A DNA stretch of 64,000 nt. It comes from Bacteroidetes bacterium UBA7662 (GTDB taxonomy: Bacteria; Bacteroidota; Bacteroidia; UBA7662). This document shows, one piece after another, positions 8,688-16,726 of the stretch; the stretch's first letter is position 1; the number at the start of each line of letters is the position of its first letter. The stretch is from contig DLHS01000015.1 of assembly GCA_002483345.1 (NCBI GenBank), positions 156,473 to 220,472 on the forward strand, written 5' to 3'. The notes under the pieces are model-generated. The model saw only the letters and a program-made list of their open reading frames with translations. It searched no databases and was not told where the DNA came from. The position numbers and the translations under genes were made by a program.

Positions 8688-9956
8688 ATGCGAATCCTCT
8701 TTCGGTCAGCTACAATCTGCGACCCTCGCTCGAAACACCACCTCAAAACAGTGGATTTACTGGTTGAAGAAGGTATTATTCTTGAAATCGGCCAAAGGCT
8801 GAAAGCAGGAGATGCAGCAGAAATCAGTTCCGCCCAACTTATCCTGACCAATGGTTTTGTAGACACATTCGCAAGCTTCCGTGATCCGGGGCTTGAGTAT
8901 CAGGAAGACCTGGACTCAGGGCTCCATGCGGCTGCAAAGGGAGGTTTTACCGCTGTTTGTGTGCAACCCGATACCCTGCCTGTAACCCAGCACAAAGGGG
9001 GAATCAGCTACTGGCTCAACAAAAGCAAGGGAAAAATCACCCGTTTACTACCCGCCGCTGCCTTGACAATCGATCTGAAAGGAAGTGAGCTCACAGAAAT
9101 GCTGGATTTGAATCAGGCCGGGGCCACGGTTTTTTCCAATGCCAATCACCCTGTAATGGACGCCGGAACCCAGATGCGGGCACTGCAGTACATCCGGCAC
9201 TTCGACGGACTGATGTACAGCCTTCCCGTAGATTTGAATATTGCGCGTGGCGGCATGGTAAACGAGGGTATACAGAGCACCAGGCTTGGCCTCAAAGGCA
9301 TACCGGATATGGCGGAGGAACTCATGGTTGTGAGAGACATTGCCCTCGTGGCTTATACCGGATCCCGCCTTCATTTTGCCAAAATATCTACTTCAGGAAG
9401 TGTGAAGCTTATCCGGGATGCTAAAAAAGCAGGTCTGGCCATCAGTTGTGGCGTTGCTGCGCACCATTTATTGCTCACCGACGAGGTCCTCACAGCCTTC
9501 GATACCCATACCAAAGTTTTCCCGCCCCTGCGTGATAAGGCCGATCAGCAAGCCCTCATTGAAGGGGTAAAAGATGGCACTATCGACGTTATCTGTTCCG
9601 ATCATCAACCTGAGGATGTGGAAACCAAGTTCAGGGAGTTTGATTTGGCCAGTTTTGGAGCCATAGGCCTGGAAACAGCCTTTTCCGCTGCACTCATGGG
9701 GGCAGGGAAAAAAGTAAAACTCGAAAATCTGCTGCTTACCCTTAACCAGCAACCGGCAGCCTTGCTGGGGCATGATTTACCAGTCATCGAGGCCGGACAA
9801 AAGGCAGAACTGGTTGCACTGGATCCGACCTTAAAATGGACTGTTTCCGAAAGTGAAATAGTCTCAAAATCCAAAAACTCACCCTTTCTTGGCAAAGAAC
9901 TCACAGGAAAAATACTTGTGACGCTTGCCAATAACCAGCTTTACTGGAACCAATGA
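8688..9956 (+). CDS. dihydroorotase-like amidohydrolase, probably catalytically impaired
   Basis: The 422-residue protein has the amidohydrolase TIM-barrel layout of dihydroorotase: the N-terminal beta sandwich, GFVDTFASFRDPG at the first barrel strand, a C-terminal SDHQPED motif and the closing G.ELVALDP stretch. In active enzymes the first strand carries the metal pair His-x-His (DxHxHxR). Here the matching segment reads DTFASFRDPG, so both histidines are missing while the Arg-Asp-Pro-Gly that follows is kept. It resembles the inactive PyrC'-type homologues seen beside aspartate transcarbamoylase. It follows the BatA gene with no gap and overlaps the next gene by 4 bp. It may be structural or act on another substrate; the annotation pyrC should not be used without a test. 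Confidence 0.8.
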   Translation: MRILFRSATICDPRSKHHLKTVDLLVEEGIILEIGQRLKAGDAAEISSAQLILTNGFVDTFASFRDPGLEYQEDLDSGLHAAAKGGFTAVCVQPDTLPVTQHKGGISYWLNKSKGKITRLLPAAALTIDLKGSELTEMLDLNQAGATVFSNANHPVMDAGTQMRALQYIRHFDGLMYSLPVDLNIARGGMVNEGIQSTRLGLKGIPDMAEELMVVRDIALVAYTGSRLHFAKISTSGSVKLIRDAKKAGLAISCGVAAHHLLLTDEVLTAFDTHTKVFPPLRDKADQQALIEGVKDGTIDVICSDHQPEDVETKFREFDLASFGAIGLETAFSAALMGAGKKVKLENLLLTLNQQPAALLGHDLPVIEAGQKAELVALDPTLKWTVSESEIVSKSKNSPFLGKELTGKILVTLANNQLYWNQ

Positions 9957-10753
9957 CAACCATCGCTATCCAAGGCCTCAAAGGGCTGCTTACAGGTATT
10001 CGCCTGACGGAACTTTTTGGACAACTGACACTTCAGGGTCTTAAACCTGACGAGACGCAGGAAAAGATGCTGGCAGCCTCTGTTAACCTCAGGGCAACCG
10101 CCAAAGAGGAGCGATTGGTATCCTTTTTTGAGGATTTTCAACAGATTTTTGTGACGACCAGCCTGATGCCTGAGCAGATCAAAATATTCAACCAATTGAT
10201 GAGTTCATATTCAGAACTATCTGAATATAAGGAATATATATTTGACCTTTTCTTTGTAAATGCCTTGGCATTACTGGGCGATAAGGCAGAAGACTATATG
10301 GAATCACCTGCCTGGGAAAAGATAGAACAACAAACGGCAGACCGGGGTACAGAAGCACTCAATGTCTTCATGTATCTCGAAGAGGTTAAAGAGTCCGATA
10401 TCCGGGCGACCCTGGATGATTTTCTGGAAGGATTTGTTTTAGACGAAGAGCTTGATTATCAGGAAGATGCTGAAGTGTATGAAGAGGTCATGGCCAACCG
10501 TGCCTGGCTGGATTTGCCTTATGCACAAATGATTGCTAAAACTGAAGCTTTGGAAGAGGAAACAGCCATGCCGGCGCTTTTTACTCCTTTGTTTTGTTTT
10601 TTTAAGTCCCCTGAAAAGTCGGCTATTAACCTCATGGCCTGTCTGCAATCGGGTGGCAAAACAGAGCGCAATACCGCGGTTTCCGCGATGCTACAGTTTT
10701 TTTATCATGGGGAAGACTGTATAGATCAGCGGTTTACTGCTTTTCTGGACTGA
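9953..10753 (+). CDS. conserved-looking cytoplasmic protein of unknown function
   Basis: The family of this 266-residue protein is not recognised. There is no signal peptide or membrane span. The sequence is acidic and mostly helical in character, with repeated Glu-rich segments at about 105-190 and three Cys in the C-terminal third. The ATG overlaps the stop of the dihydroorotase homologue (ATGA), so the two are translationally coupled and likely to share a process. A 67-bp gap with a possible promoter separates it from the DUF4199 genes. Confidence 0.7.
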   Translation: MTTIAIQGLKGLLTGIRLTELFGQLTLQGLKPDETQEKMLAASVNLRATAKEERLVSFFEDFQQIFVTTSLMPEQIKIFNQLMSSYSELSEYKEYIFDLFFVNALALLGDKAEDYMESPAWEKIEQQTADRGTEALNVFMYLEEVKESDIRATLDDFLEGFVLDEELDYQEDAEVYEEVMANRAWLDLPYAQMIAKTEALEEETAMPALFTPLFCFFKSPEKSAINLMACLQSGGKTERNTAVSAMLQFFYHGEDCIDQRFTAFLD

Positions 10754-10793
10754 TTTTATCAAAAGAATACCCAATAACTAGGAGGGTTTCGCG

Positions 10794-10801
10794 TAATTTT
10801 G
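10794..10801 (+). promoter_or_regulatory. candidate -7 element for the DUF4199/glycosyltransferase operon
   Basis: TAATTTTG fits TAnnTTTG and lies 19 bases before the ATG at 10821, in the only sizeable gap between 8688 and 13987. The -33 region is not convincing. Confidence 0.4.
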
Positions 10802-10820
10802 GATTACCCAACTCAATGAA

Positions 10821-11339
10821 ATGCGTGAATTAATCAGATATGCAATGCTGACCGTAGGTTTCCGCTACGGTTCTTATGCTGCCGGGGCCTCTATACTGGC
10901 AGCCATGTTATTGTTTGTTTTCAAATACGATCCGTTTGGTGAATTCAGGCTACTGCTTAGTATAATCACGTTGGTAGTTACCGTACTGGCACTCAGGAGC
11001 TACAAATTAATATACAATGCAGGTCAGATGAGCCTCACCGATGGTCTGGTAGTTTCATTTACGGTAGGTTTGGTGAATGCTTTTTTTTACGCACTGCTTG
11101 CATTTATCTGGGTGAGCATATCTCCCAGATTATGGGATTTACACCTGTCAGATCAGCTGAAAACGCTTGAACAGGGGCAGGAAATTATCACCAGGCACTA
11201 TAATCCTGAGCAGGTAGAAAAACTTAAATCGGCCATTACAGCTCAATCGAAGAGTTTTTTAGCGGTAAATGTCTTCTTTTTCCGTTTCCTTTGGAATTTG
11301 GTTGTAGGATTGATGGCCTCGCTGTATTTTAGGAGATAA
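10821..11339 (+). CDS. DUF4199 membrane protein (first copy)
   Basis: The 172-residue protein has four hydrophobic spans (about 15-35, 42-62, 75-98 and 148-168) separated by a polar segment at 105-145, the DUF4199 layout. The GQMSLTDGLVVSFTVG stretch after span two corresponds to the family's conserved GY(I)S(F)GQ-like region. Function is unknown. It is the first of two adjacent DUF4199 genes and lies upstream of two glycosyltransferases, which suggests a helper role in making or moving a lipid-linked sugar. This is inference from the neighbourhood only. Confidence 0.75.
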   Translation: MRELIRYAMLTVGFRYGSYAAGASILAAMLLFVFKYDPFGEFRLLLSIITLVVTVLALRSYKLIYNAGQMSLTDGLVVSFTVGLVNAFFYALLAFIWVSISPRLWDLHLSDQLKTLEQGQEIITRHYNPEQVEKLKSAITAQSKSFLAVNVFFFRFLWNLVVGLMASLYFRR

Positions 11340-11349
11340 GCTAACGGAT

Positions 11350-11907
11350 ATGGAAACAAAAGGATTTATGGAAAAGAGTTTCGTGAAATGGGGGCTCTAC
11401 CTTGGACTCGCAGCGGTTATTCTCAGTTTCGGACTGTATATGATCGATGTAACACTTATGGTCAGCGGCTGGGTTTCTTTGATTTCTTATGCCCTGATTA
11501 TAACTTTTATGATCCTGAGCGCCCGCCAGGAGCGGAGCGAACGGGATGGTTATCTCACCTACGGGCAAGCGGTGATTAACAGTCTGGGCGTCAGTGTAAT
11601 CTATACGATTATAACCATCAGTTTCACGGGTTTGTTATACAATGTGATTGATCCGGAATTGCCGGAAACCCTCAAAACAATTACCATTGAGCGCATGGCA
11701 AGTACCATGGAAAGTTTTGGCATGGCTGAAGCTGATATCGACAAAGCCATTGAAGCAACAGAAGCCCGTGATTTTAAGCAGGATTTCAGGGCACTTGCTA
11801 CCGGAGCATTGGTACTGATAGCCATTAATTTTGTCATAGGACTGATTGTGTCGATTTTTACCCGCAAAAATCCTCCCATGTTTGAAGCGAACGAAAGCGA
11901 AGCATGA
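11350..11907 (+). CDS. DUF4199 membrane protein (second copy)
   Basis: The 185-residue protein shows the same plan as its upstream neighbour: spans near 13-33, 37-57, 75-98 and 150-172, with a charged helical loop between spans three and four, and DGYLTYGQAVINSLGV as the family-like motif. The two copies share layout more than sequence, suggesting an old duplication. Its start lies 10 bp after the first copy. Its stop overlaps the ATG of the family 2 glycosyltransferase by 4 bp, so expression is coupled to it. DUF4199 next to a DPM1-like glycosyltransferase is a recurring Bacteroidota arrangement; its biochemical meaning is not established. Confidence 0.8.
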   Translation: METKGFMEKSFVKWGLYLGLAAVILSFGLYMIDVTLMVSGWVSLISYALIITFMILSARQERSERDGYLTYGQAVINSLGVSVIYTIITISFTGLLYNVIDPELPETLKTITIERMASTMESFGMAEADIDKAIEATEARDFKQDFRALATGALVLIAINFVIGLIVSIFTRKNPPMFEANESEA

Positions 11908-12866
11908 GTCTGGATATTTCCATTGTCATTCCTTTACTAAACGAAGCGGAATCCTTGCCGGAATTGATGCAGTGGATTCGCAGGGTAATGGATGAGCATA
12001 AATTCTCCTTTGAGGTAGTGCTCATCGACGATGGGAGTACAGATAATTCCTGGGAAGTGATCGGGCAACTTTCACAAGCCGATCCTGCCATCAAAGGCAT
12101 TCGTTTTCAACGCAATTATGGTAAATCTGCTGCCCTGAACACCGGCTTCGCTGCCGCTGCAGGAAATGCCGTGTTTACCATGGATGCTGATTTACAGGAT
12201 AGTCCGGATGAATTACCGGTCTTGTATCACCGTCTGTACGACGAAAAACTGGATCTTATATCAGGGTACAAGAAAAAACGATACGATCCGCTGAGTAAAA
12301 CCATACCAACCAAGCTGTTCAACTGGGCAACCCGTAAGGTTTCAGGCATTAACAATCTGCACGACTTTAACTGCGGATTGAAAGTGTACCGTAAAGAAGT
12401 AGTCAAAAGTATTGAAGTGTACGGTGAAATGCACCGATATATCCCTGTTATAGCCAAATGGGCTGGTTTCAGGAAGATTGAAGAACAGGTAGTGGAACAC
12501 CGTGCCAGAAAGTACGGCTATACTAAATTCGGGTTGGAGCGTTTTGTGAATGGTTTTCTTGACCTGATGTCGATATATTTTGTAGGCAAATTCTCGAAAA
12601 AGCCCATGCATTTTTTTGGCCTGATGGGTACCATCGCTTTCCTTACGGGGGGAATGATTACCATTTATGTGATTTTTGACAAACTCTACAAAATAGCCAA
12701 GGAAATACCGCACCGCGATATTACCGCACAACCCCTCTTTTTCCTGGCCTTGACCCTCGTGCTGCTGGGTGCTCAGTTATTTCTCACCGGCTTTTTGGCA
12801 GAGCTGATTTCACGCAATGCTTCCGAAAGGAATAACTACCTTATCCGGGAGAAAATCGGCCTGTGA
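11904..12866 (+). CDS. family 2 glycosyltransferase, DPM1/GtrB-like with two C-terminal spans
   Basis: The 320-residue enzyme has a GT-A fold with IDDGSTD near 43-49 and the metal-binding MDADLQDSPDE near 93-103, then a conserved YGYTKFGLERF region. The last third has two membrane spans (about 235-257 and 270-297), as in polyprenyl-phosphate hexosyltransferases (ArnC/GtrB/DPM1 type). The expected reaction is transfer of a sugar from a nucleotide donor to undecaprenyl phosphate at the inner face of the membrane. The start is ATGA-overlapped with the DUF4199 gene and the end overlaps the next glycosyltransferase gene. The sugar is not predictable. Confidence 0.9.
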   Translation: MSLDISIVIPLLNEAESLPELMQWIRRVMDEHKFSFEVVLIDDGSTDNSWEVIGQLSQADPAIKGIRFQRNYGKSAALNTGFAAAAGNAVFTMDADLQDSPDELPVLYHRLYDEKLDLISGYKKKRYDPLSKTIPTKLFNWATRKVSGINNLHDFNCGLKVYRKEVVKSIEVYGEMHRYIPVIAKWAGFRKIEEQVVEHRARKYGYTKFGLERFVNGFLDLMSIYFVGKFSKKPMHFFGLMGTIAFLTGGMITIYVIFDKLYKIAKEIPHRDITAQPLFFLALTLVLLGAQLFLTGFLAELISRNASERNNYLIREKIGL

Positions 12867-13987
12867 GTAAAATTCTGATAGTAGGACCTTCCTGGCCTTT
12901 GCGGGCAGGAGGGATGTCAACTTTCAACGAGCGCCTGGCCCGGGAATATATGGCACAAGGGCATACGGTTACCATTGTCACTTTCAGCCTGCAATATCCG
13001 GCCATCTTGTTTCCCGGTAAAACACAATTTTCTGAAGAGCCAAAACCCGATGATCTATCGATTGAGGTATTGATTAATTCAGTAAATCCTTTCACTTGGT
13101 TTAAAACGGCGCGTTATATAGCCCATGCCAGGGCCGATCTGGTAATATACCGCTATTGGATGCCCTTTATGGCTCCGGCTTTGGGCAGCATTGCCCGCTG
13201 GAGCCGTTGGTTCGGCAACAAAGCCCGCCAGGTCGCCATCGCCGACAATGTACTGCCGCATGAAAAATTCCCTTTCAGCAAACAGCTGGCCAGGTATTTT
13301 CTGCACAGCATCGACAAGGTCGTAACCATGTCGGCAGCCGTGCAGGACGAGCTGAAAATAGTGGGCTTTAAAAAGCCATCCACCTTGTTGCCACATCCGT
13401 TGTATGATAACTTCGGAGGAAAAACGGAAAGAGAAACAGCCATTTCTCACCTGAAACTGAACCCAAACACGATATATTTCCTTTTTTTCGGATTTATAAG
13501 ACAATACAAGGGGCTCGATTTATTGCTTCAGGCCTTTTCGGATGTCAGATTACGCCGGTATCCTGTCAAATTGATAGTGGCAGGTGAGTTTTATGACAGC
13601 CCTGACCGCTATTACCGCCTTATCAGGGAACACAAACTGACGGGACAACTTGAAATGAGGACCGACTTCATCCCGAATGAAGAGGTGAAATACTATTTCT
13701 CAGCCGCCAGTCTGGTAACCCAAACCTATCACCATGCTACCCAGAGCGGAGTTACCCAGATTGGGTTTCAGTTTGATGTCCCCATGCTGGTTACCAATGT
13801 GGGGGGGCTTTCAGAATTAATCGAACATGGAAAATCCGGTTATGTAACAGAAACCAACCCGCAGCAGATTGCTGATGCCATGGTAGATTTTCTGGAAAAT
13901 AATCGTTTTGCTGCCTTCAGTAAAGAGGTAAGCCAGCTGAAACATCGCTTCAGCTGGCTCACGTTTGCCCAAAATCTACAGGCTTAA
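12863..13987 (+). CDS. family 4-type glycosyltransferase
   Basis: The 374-residue protein starts with GTG at 12863, overlapping the upstream stop by four bases. The GT-B fold is indicated by the N-terminal glycine loop (WPLRAGGMSTF, about 10-20) and by the C-terminal donor-binding part with a GGLSELIEHGKSGYV stretch (about 312-327), the usual E(x7)E-type region. A VAGEFYD segment marks the start of the second Rossmann domain. It would be soluble or peripheral on the inner membrane and transfer a nucleotide sugar to a glycan or lipid. It is the last gene of the operon; 20 bp separate it from the convergent valS, and no strong terminator lies between. Confidence 0.88.
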   Translation: MSKILIVGPSWPLRAGGMSTFNERLAREYMAQGHTVTIVTFSLQYPAILFPGKTQFSEEPKPDDLSIEVLINSVNPFTWFKTARYIAHARADLVIYRYWMPFMAPALGSIARWSRWFGNKARQVAIADNVLPHEKFPFSKQLARYFLHSIDKVVTMSAAVQDELKIVGFKKPSTLLPHPLYDNFGGKTERETAISHLKLNPNTIYFLFFGFIRQYKGLDLLLQAFSDVRLRRYPVKLIVAGEFYDSPDRYYRLIREHKLTGQLEMRTDFIPNEEVKYYFSAASLVTQTYHHATQSGVTQIGFQFDVPMLVTNVGGLSELIEHGKSGYVTETNPQQIADAMVDFLENNRFAAFSKEVSQLKHRFSWLTFAQNLQA

Positions 13988-14007
13988 GAAGAACAGGCAC
14001 ATTTCAT

Positions 14008-16614
14008 TTACAATGCTGCCAGCGCCGCCTGAATGCTCTGAATTTTGCTTTCAGCATCCGACTGCTTTTTCCTTTCATTGCTGATGACCTGCTCAGGAGC
14101 ACCGGCCACAAATTTTTCATTGGAGAGTTTCCTCTTAACACTGTCGAGAAAGCCTTGCTGGTATTCCAGTTCCTTTTGAAGCTTCTCCCGTTCTGCCTCC
14201 GGGTCTATTTCAAGTCGCAGATCCAGGAAACAGGCATCGGTACCAACCATAAAAGAAACCCAGCCTGATGGCTTTTCAGAAACAAAGTTTATTTCGTCAA
14301 CATTTGCAAGTTTAGATATAACAGAGGAGAAATCTGCGTAAGCTTTATCTCCGGAAAGCAGTTGTAAACCAACCATATTTTTAACCGGAACCTGTTTCTG
14401 GTTGCGGATGTTTCTGATTTCTGTGATGAGCTGAAATACCTTCTCGGTTTCTTTCAGATAGACTGTATCCGCCATCCCGACAGCAGGGTAGGCAGACAGG
14501 CATAAAAATTCGCCTTGTTTCCGGTCGCCTATATCCTGCCACAATTCTTCCGTAATAAACGGCATCAGCGGGTGCAGCAAACGCATCAGTTCATCGAAAT
14601 AAGCGGTAGTGGCATCATAGGTCGCCTGGTCGATTGGTTGTCCATAGGCCGGCTTGATCATCTCCAGATACCACGAACAGTAATCGTCCCAGATAAGCTT
14701 ATAAAGTGACCGCACCACCTCAGAGAGCCTGTATTGGGCATAATCACGTTCCATTTCTGCAACGACCTGTTTCAATCGCTCCCCAAACCACCTGACAGCC
14801 GGGTTTTTAGAATCTCCCGGAACAACTTCCCAGCCTTTCAGCAAGCGGAAGGCATTCCAGATTTTATTGGCAAAGTTACGACCCTGCTCAATCATGCTGA
14901 TATCGAATAACAAATCGTTGCCCGCAGGAGAGCTGAACAACATACCCATGCGGACACTGTCGGCACCGTATTGATCAATCAGATCCAACGGATCCGGACT
15001 GTTTCCAAGTGATTTCGACATTTTACGCCCTTGCTTATCGCGTACAATGCCCGTCAGATAAACATCCTTGAAGGGTATCTGCTCCATGTATTCGTGCCCG
15101 GCAATGATCATGCGGGCAACCCAGAAGAATAAAATCTCCGGTGCCGTTACGAGTACCGCAGTAGGATAGTAGTATGCCAGGTCGGCATTGGCATGACCGG
15201 GGCCTTTGGCAATGATCTGAGGATCAAAAACCGTCAGCGGCCATAACCAACTCGAAAACCAGGTGTCAAGTACATCTTCATCTTGTTTGAAATCAGCCGC
15301 TTGCCATTGGCCACCACTTTGGGCCGCGGCTTCTTCAGCACTTCTGGCGACGATGATATCTCCCTTGGGGGAATACCAGGCAGGAATGCGATGACCCCAC
15401 CACAACTGGCGTGAAATACACCAGTCACGTACATTTTCCATCCAATGCCGGTAGGTATTGATGAATTTCTCGGGAACCAGCTTGATCTCCCCGTCCAGCA
15501 CATACTGAAGGGCAGGTTTGGTGATTTCATCCATCTTCACAAACCATTGCAGGCTCAACCGGGGTTCAACCACCGCATTGGTACGTTCGCTGTGGCCTAC
15601 ATTACTTTTGTAGTCCTCCGCTTTCACCAGATTCCCGCTTTCTTCCAGCATTTTGGCAATCTTTTTCCGGGCAACAAATCGGTCTTCCCCAACCAGTATC
15701 TGTGCCTTTCCGTTGAGGGTACCATCGTCGTTCAGGATGTCAAGAACTTCCAGCTGGTGTTTTACGCCCAGTTCATAGTCATTGGGGTCGTGCGCAGGGG
15801 TAACCTTCAGGCAACCGGTACCGAAATCCATGCTTACATAGCTGTCTTCGATGATCGGAATAGCCCGGTTTATCAATGGAATAAGTGCTTTTTTTCCCTT
15901 CAGATGCGCATAACGCTCATCTTCCGGGTGTATGCAGATGGCGGCATCGGCCATAATGGTCTCCGGACGAACCGTGGCGATGGTGACATATTCATCGCTG
16001 CCTTCAATCTGATACCGGATGTGGTACATCTTGGTCTGTACATCTTTGAAGATTACCTCGTCGTCGGCCAGGGCAGTGAGTCCCTGCGGATCCCAGTTTA
16101 CCATGCGGATACCGCGGTAGATATAACCTTTTTTGTAGAGATCGATGAATACATCGGTAACCGACTCACTCAGTGCAGGCGACATGGTGAAAGCTTCCCG
16201 GTCGAAATCAAGAGATGCCCCCAGCTTTTTTAATTGTTTGATGATGATGCCGCCGTACTTTTCCTTCCATTCCCAGGCATATTCGAGGAATTTCTCCCGG
16301 CCGATTTCATTTTTATCGATGCCCATTTCTTTGAGCATCGCTACTACTTTTGCTTCGGTGGCGATAGAGGCATGGTCGGTACCCGGTACCCAGCAGGCAT
16401 TTTTACCTTGCATACGCGCTTTGCGGATAAGCAGGTCCTGTATGGTATTGTTGAGCATATGCCCCATGTGTAGCACCCCGGTCACATTGGGCGGCGGAAT
16501 CACAATGGTGTAGGATTCTCTTTCGTCGGGCGTGGAGGCGAAACATTTCGCCGCCATCCAGGCGTCATACCACTTCTGTTCTATGTTCGGCGAATAGATT
16601 TTGTCTAAACTCAT
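14008..16614 (-). CDS. valS: valyl-tRNA synthetase
   Basis: The 868-residue class I synthetase charges tRNA-Val. The HIGH-type motif is HMGH at 49-52 after PPPNVTG, and the KMSKS loop is at 531-535 (GRKMSKSLGNSPDP). Between them lie WDPQ near 174-177, the editing (CP1) domain around 200-340 with TVRPET, and SRQLWWGHRIPAWY near 401-414. The C-terminal coiled-coil tRNA-binding arm (about 800-868) is rich in Lys/Glu. Length and motif order are those of a full bacterial ValRS. It is monocistronic, with a candidate promoter just upstream (minus strand). Confidence 0.98.
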   Translation of the reverse strand: MSLDKIYSPNIEQKWYDAWMAAKCFASTPDERESYTIVIPPPNVTGVLHMGHMLNNTIQDLLIRKARMQGKNACWVPGTDHASIATEAKVVAMLKEMGIDKNEIGREKFLEYAWEWKEKYGGIIIKQLKKLGASLDFDREAFTMSPALSESVTDVFIDLYKKGYIYRGIRMVNWDPQGLTALADDEVIFKDVQTKMYHIRYQIEGSDEYVTIATVRPETIMADAAICIHPEDERYAHLKGKKALIPLINRAIPIIEDSYVSMDFGTGCLKVTPAHDPNDYELGVKHQLEVLDILNDDGTLNGKAQILVGEDRFVARKKIAKMLEESGNLVKAEDYKSNVGHSERTNAVVEPRLSLQWFVKMDEITKPALQYVLDGEIKLVPEKFINTYRHWMENVRDWCISRQLWWGHRIPAWYSPKGDIIVARSAEEAAAQSGGQWQAADFKQDEDVLDTWFSSWLWPLTVFDPQIIAKGPGHANADLAYYYPTAVLVTAPEILFFWVARMIIAGHEYMEQIPFKDVYLTGIVRDKQGRKMSKSLGNSPDPLDLIDQYGADSVRMGMLFSSPAGNDLLFDISMIEQGRNFANKIWNAFRLLKGWEVVPGDSKNPAVRWFGERLKQVVAEMERDYAQYRLSEVVRSLYKLIWDDYCSWYLEMIKPAYGQPIDQATYDATTAYFDELMRLLHPLMPFITEELWQDIGDRKQGEFLCLSAYPAVGMADTVYLKETEKVFQLITEIRNIRNQKQVPVKNMVGLQLLSGDKAYADFSSVISKLANVDEINFVSEKPSGWVSFMVGTDACFLDLRLEIDPEAEREKLQKELEYQQGFLDSVKRKLSNEKFVAGAPEQVISNERKKQSDAESKIQSIQAALAAL

Positions 16615-16637
16615 CTGGGAATGCTAAAAATAAGTTG

Positions 16638-16645
16638 CAAAAATA
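16638..16645 (-). promoter_or_regulatory. candidate -7 element for valS
   Basis: On the minus strand this reads TATTTTTG (TAnnTTTG), 23 bases before the valS ATG. Confidence 0.45.
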
Positions 16646-16726
16646 GCACAGCCGGAGCATAAACCCCCGTTTTGGTCTTATTTTTCGACTTCCAAACTCC
16701 GTCTTTTCTGGTTTGTTGTAGCTGGT

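Noticed and set aside
8688..9956. Frameshift as the cause of the missing HxH in the dihydroorotase homologue
   Set aside because: The residues on both sides (GFVDTFASFRDPG) stay aligned in the same frame, so it is substitution, not a frameshift.
15445..16233. 262-codon plus-strand frame inside valS
   Set aside because: Antisense shadow of a complete valyl-tRNA synthetase gene with all catalytic motifs in the other strand.
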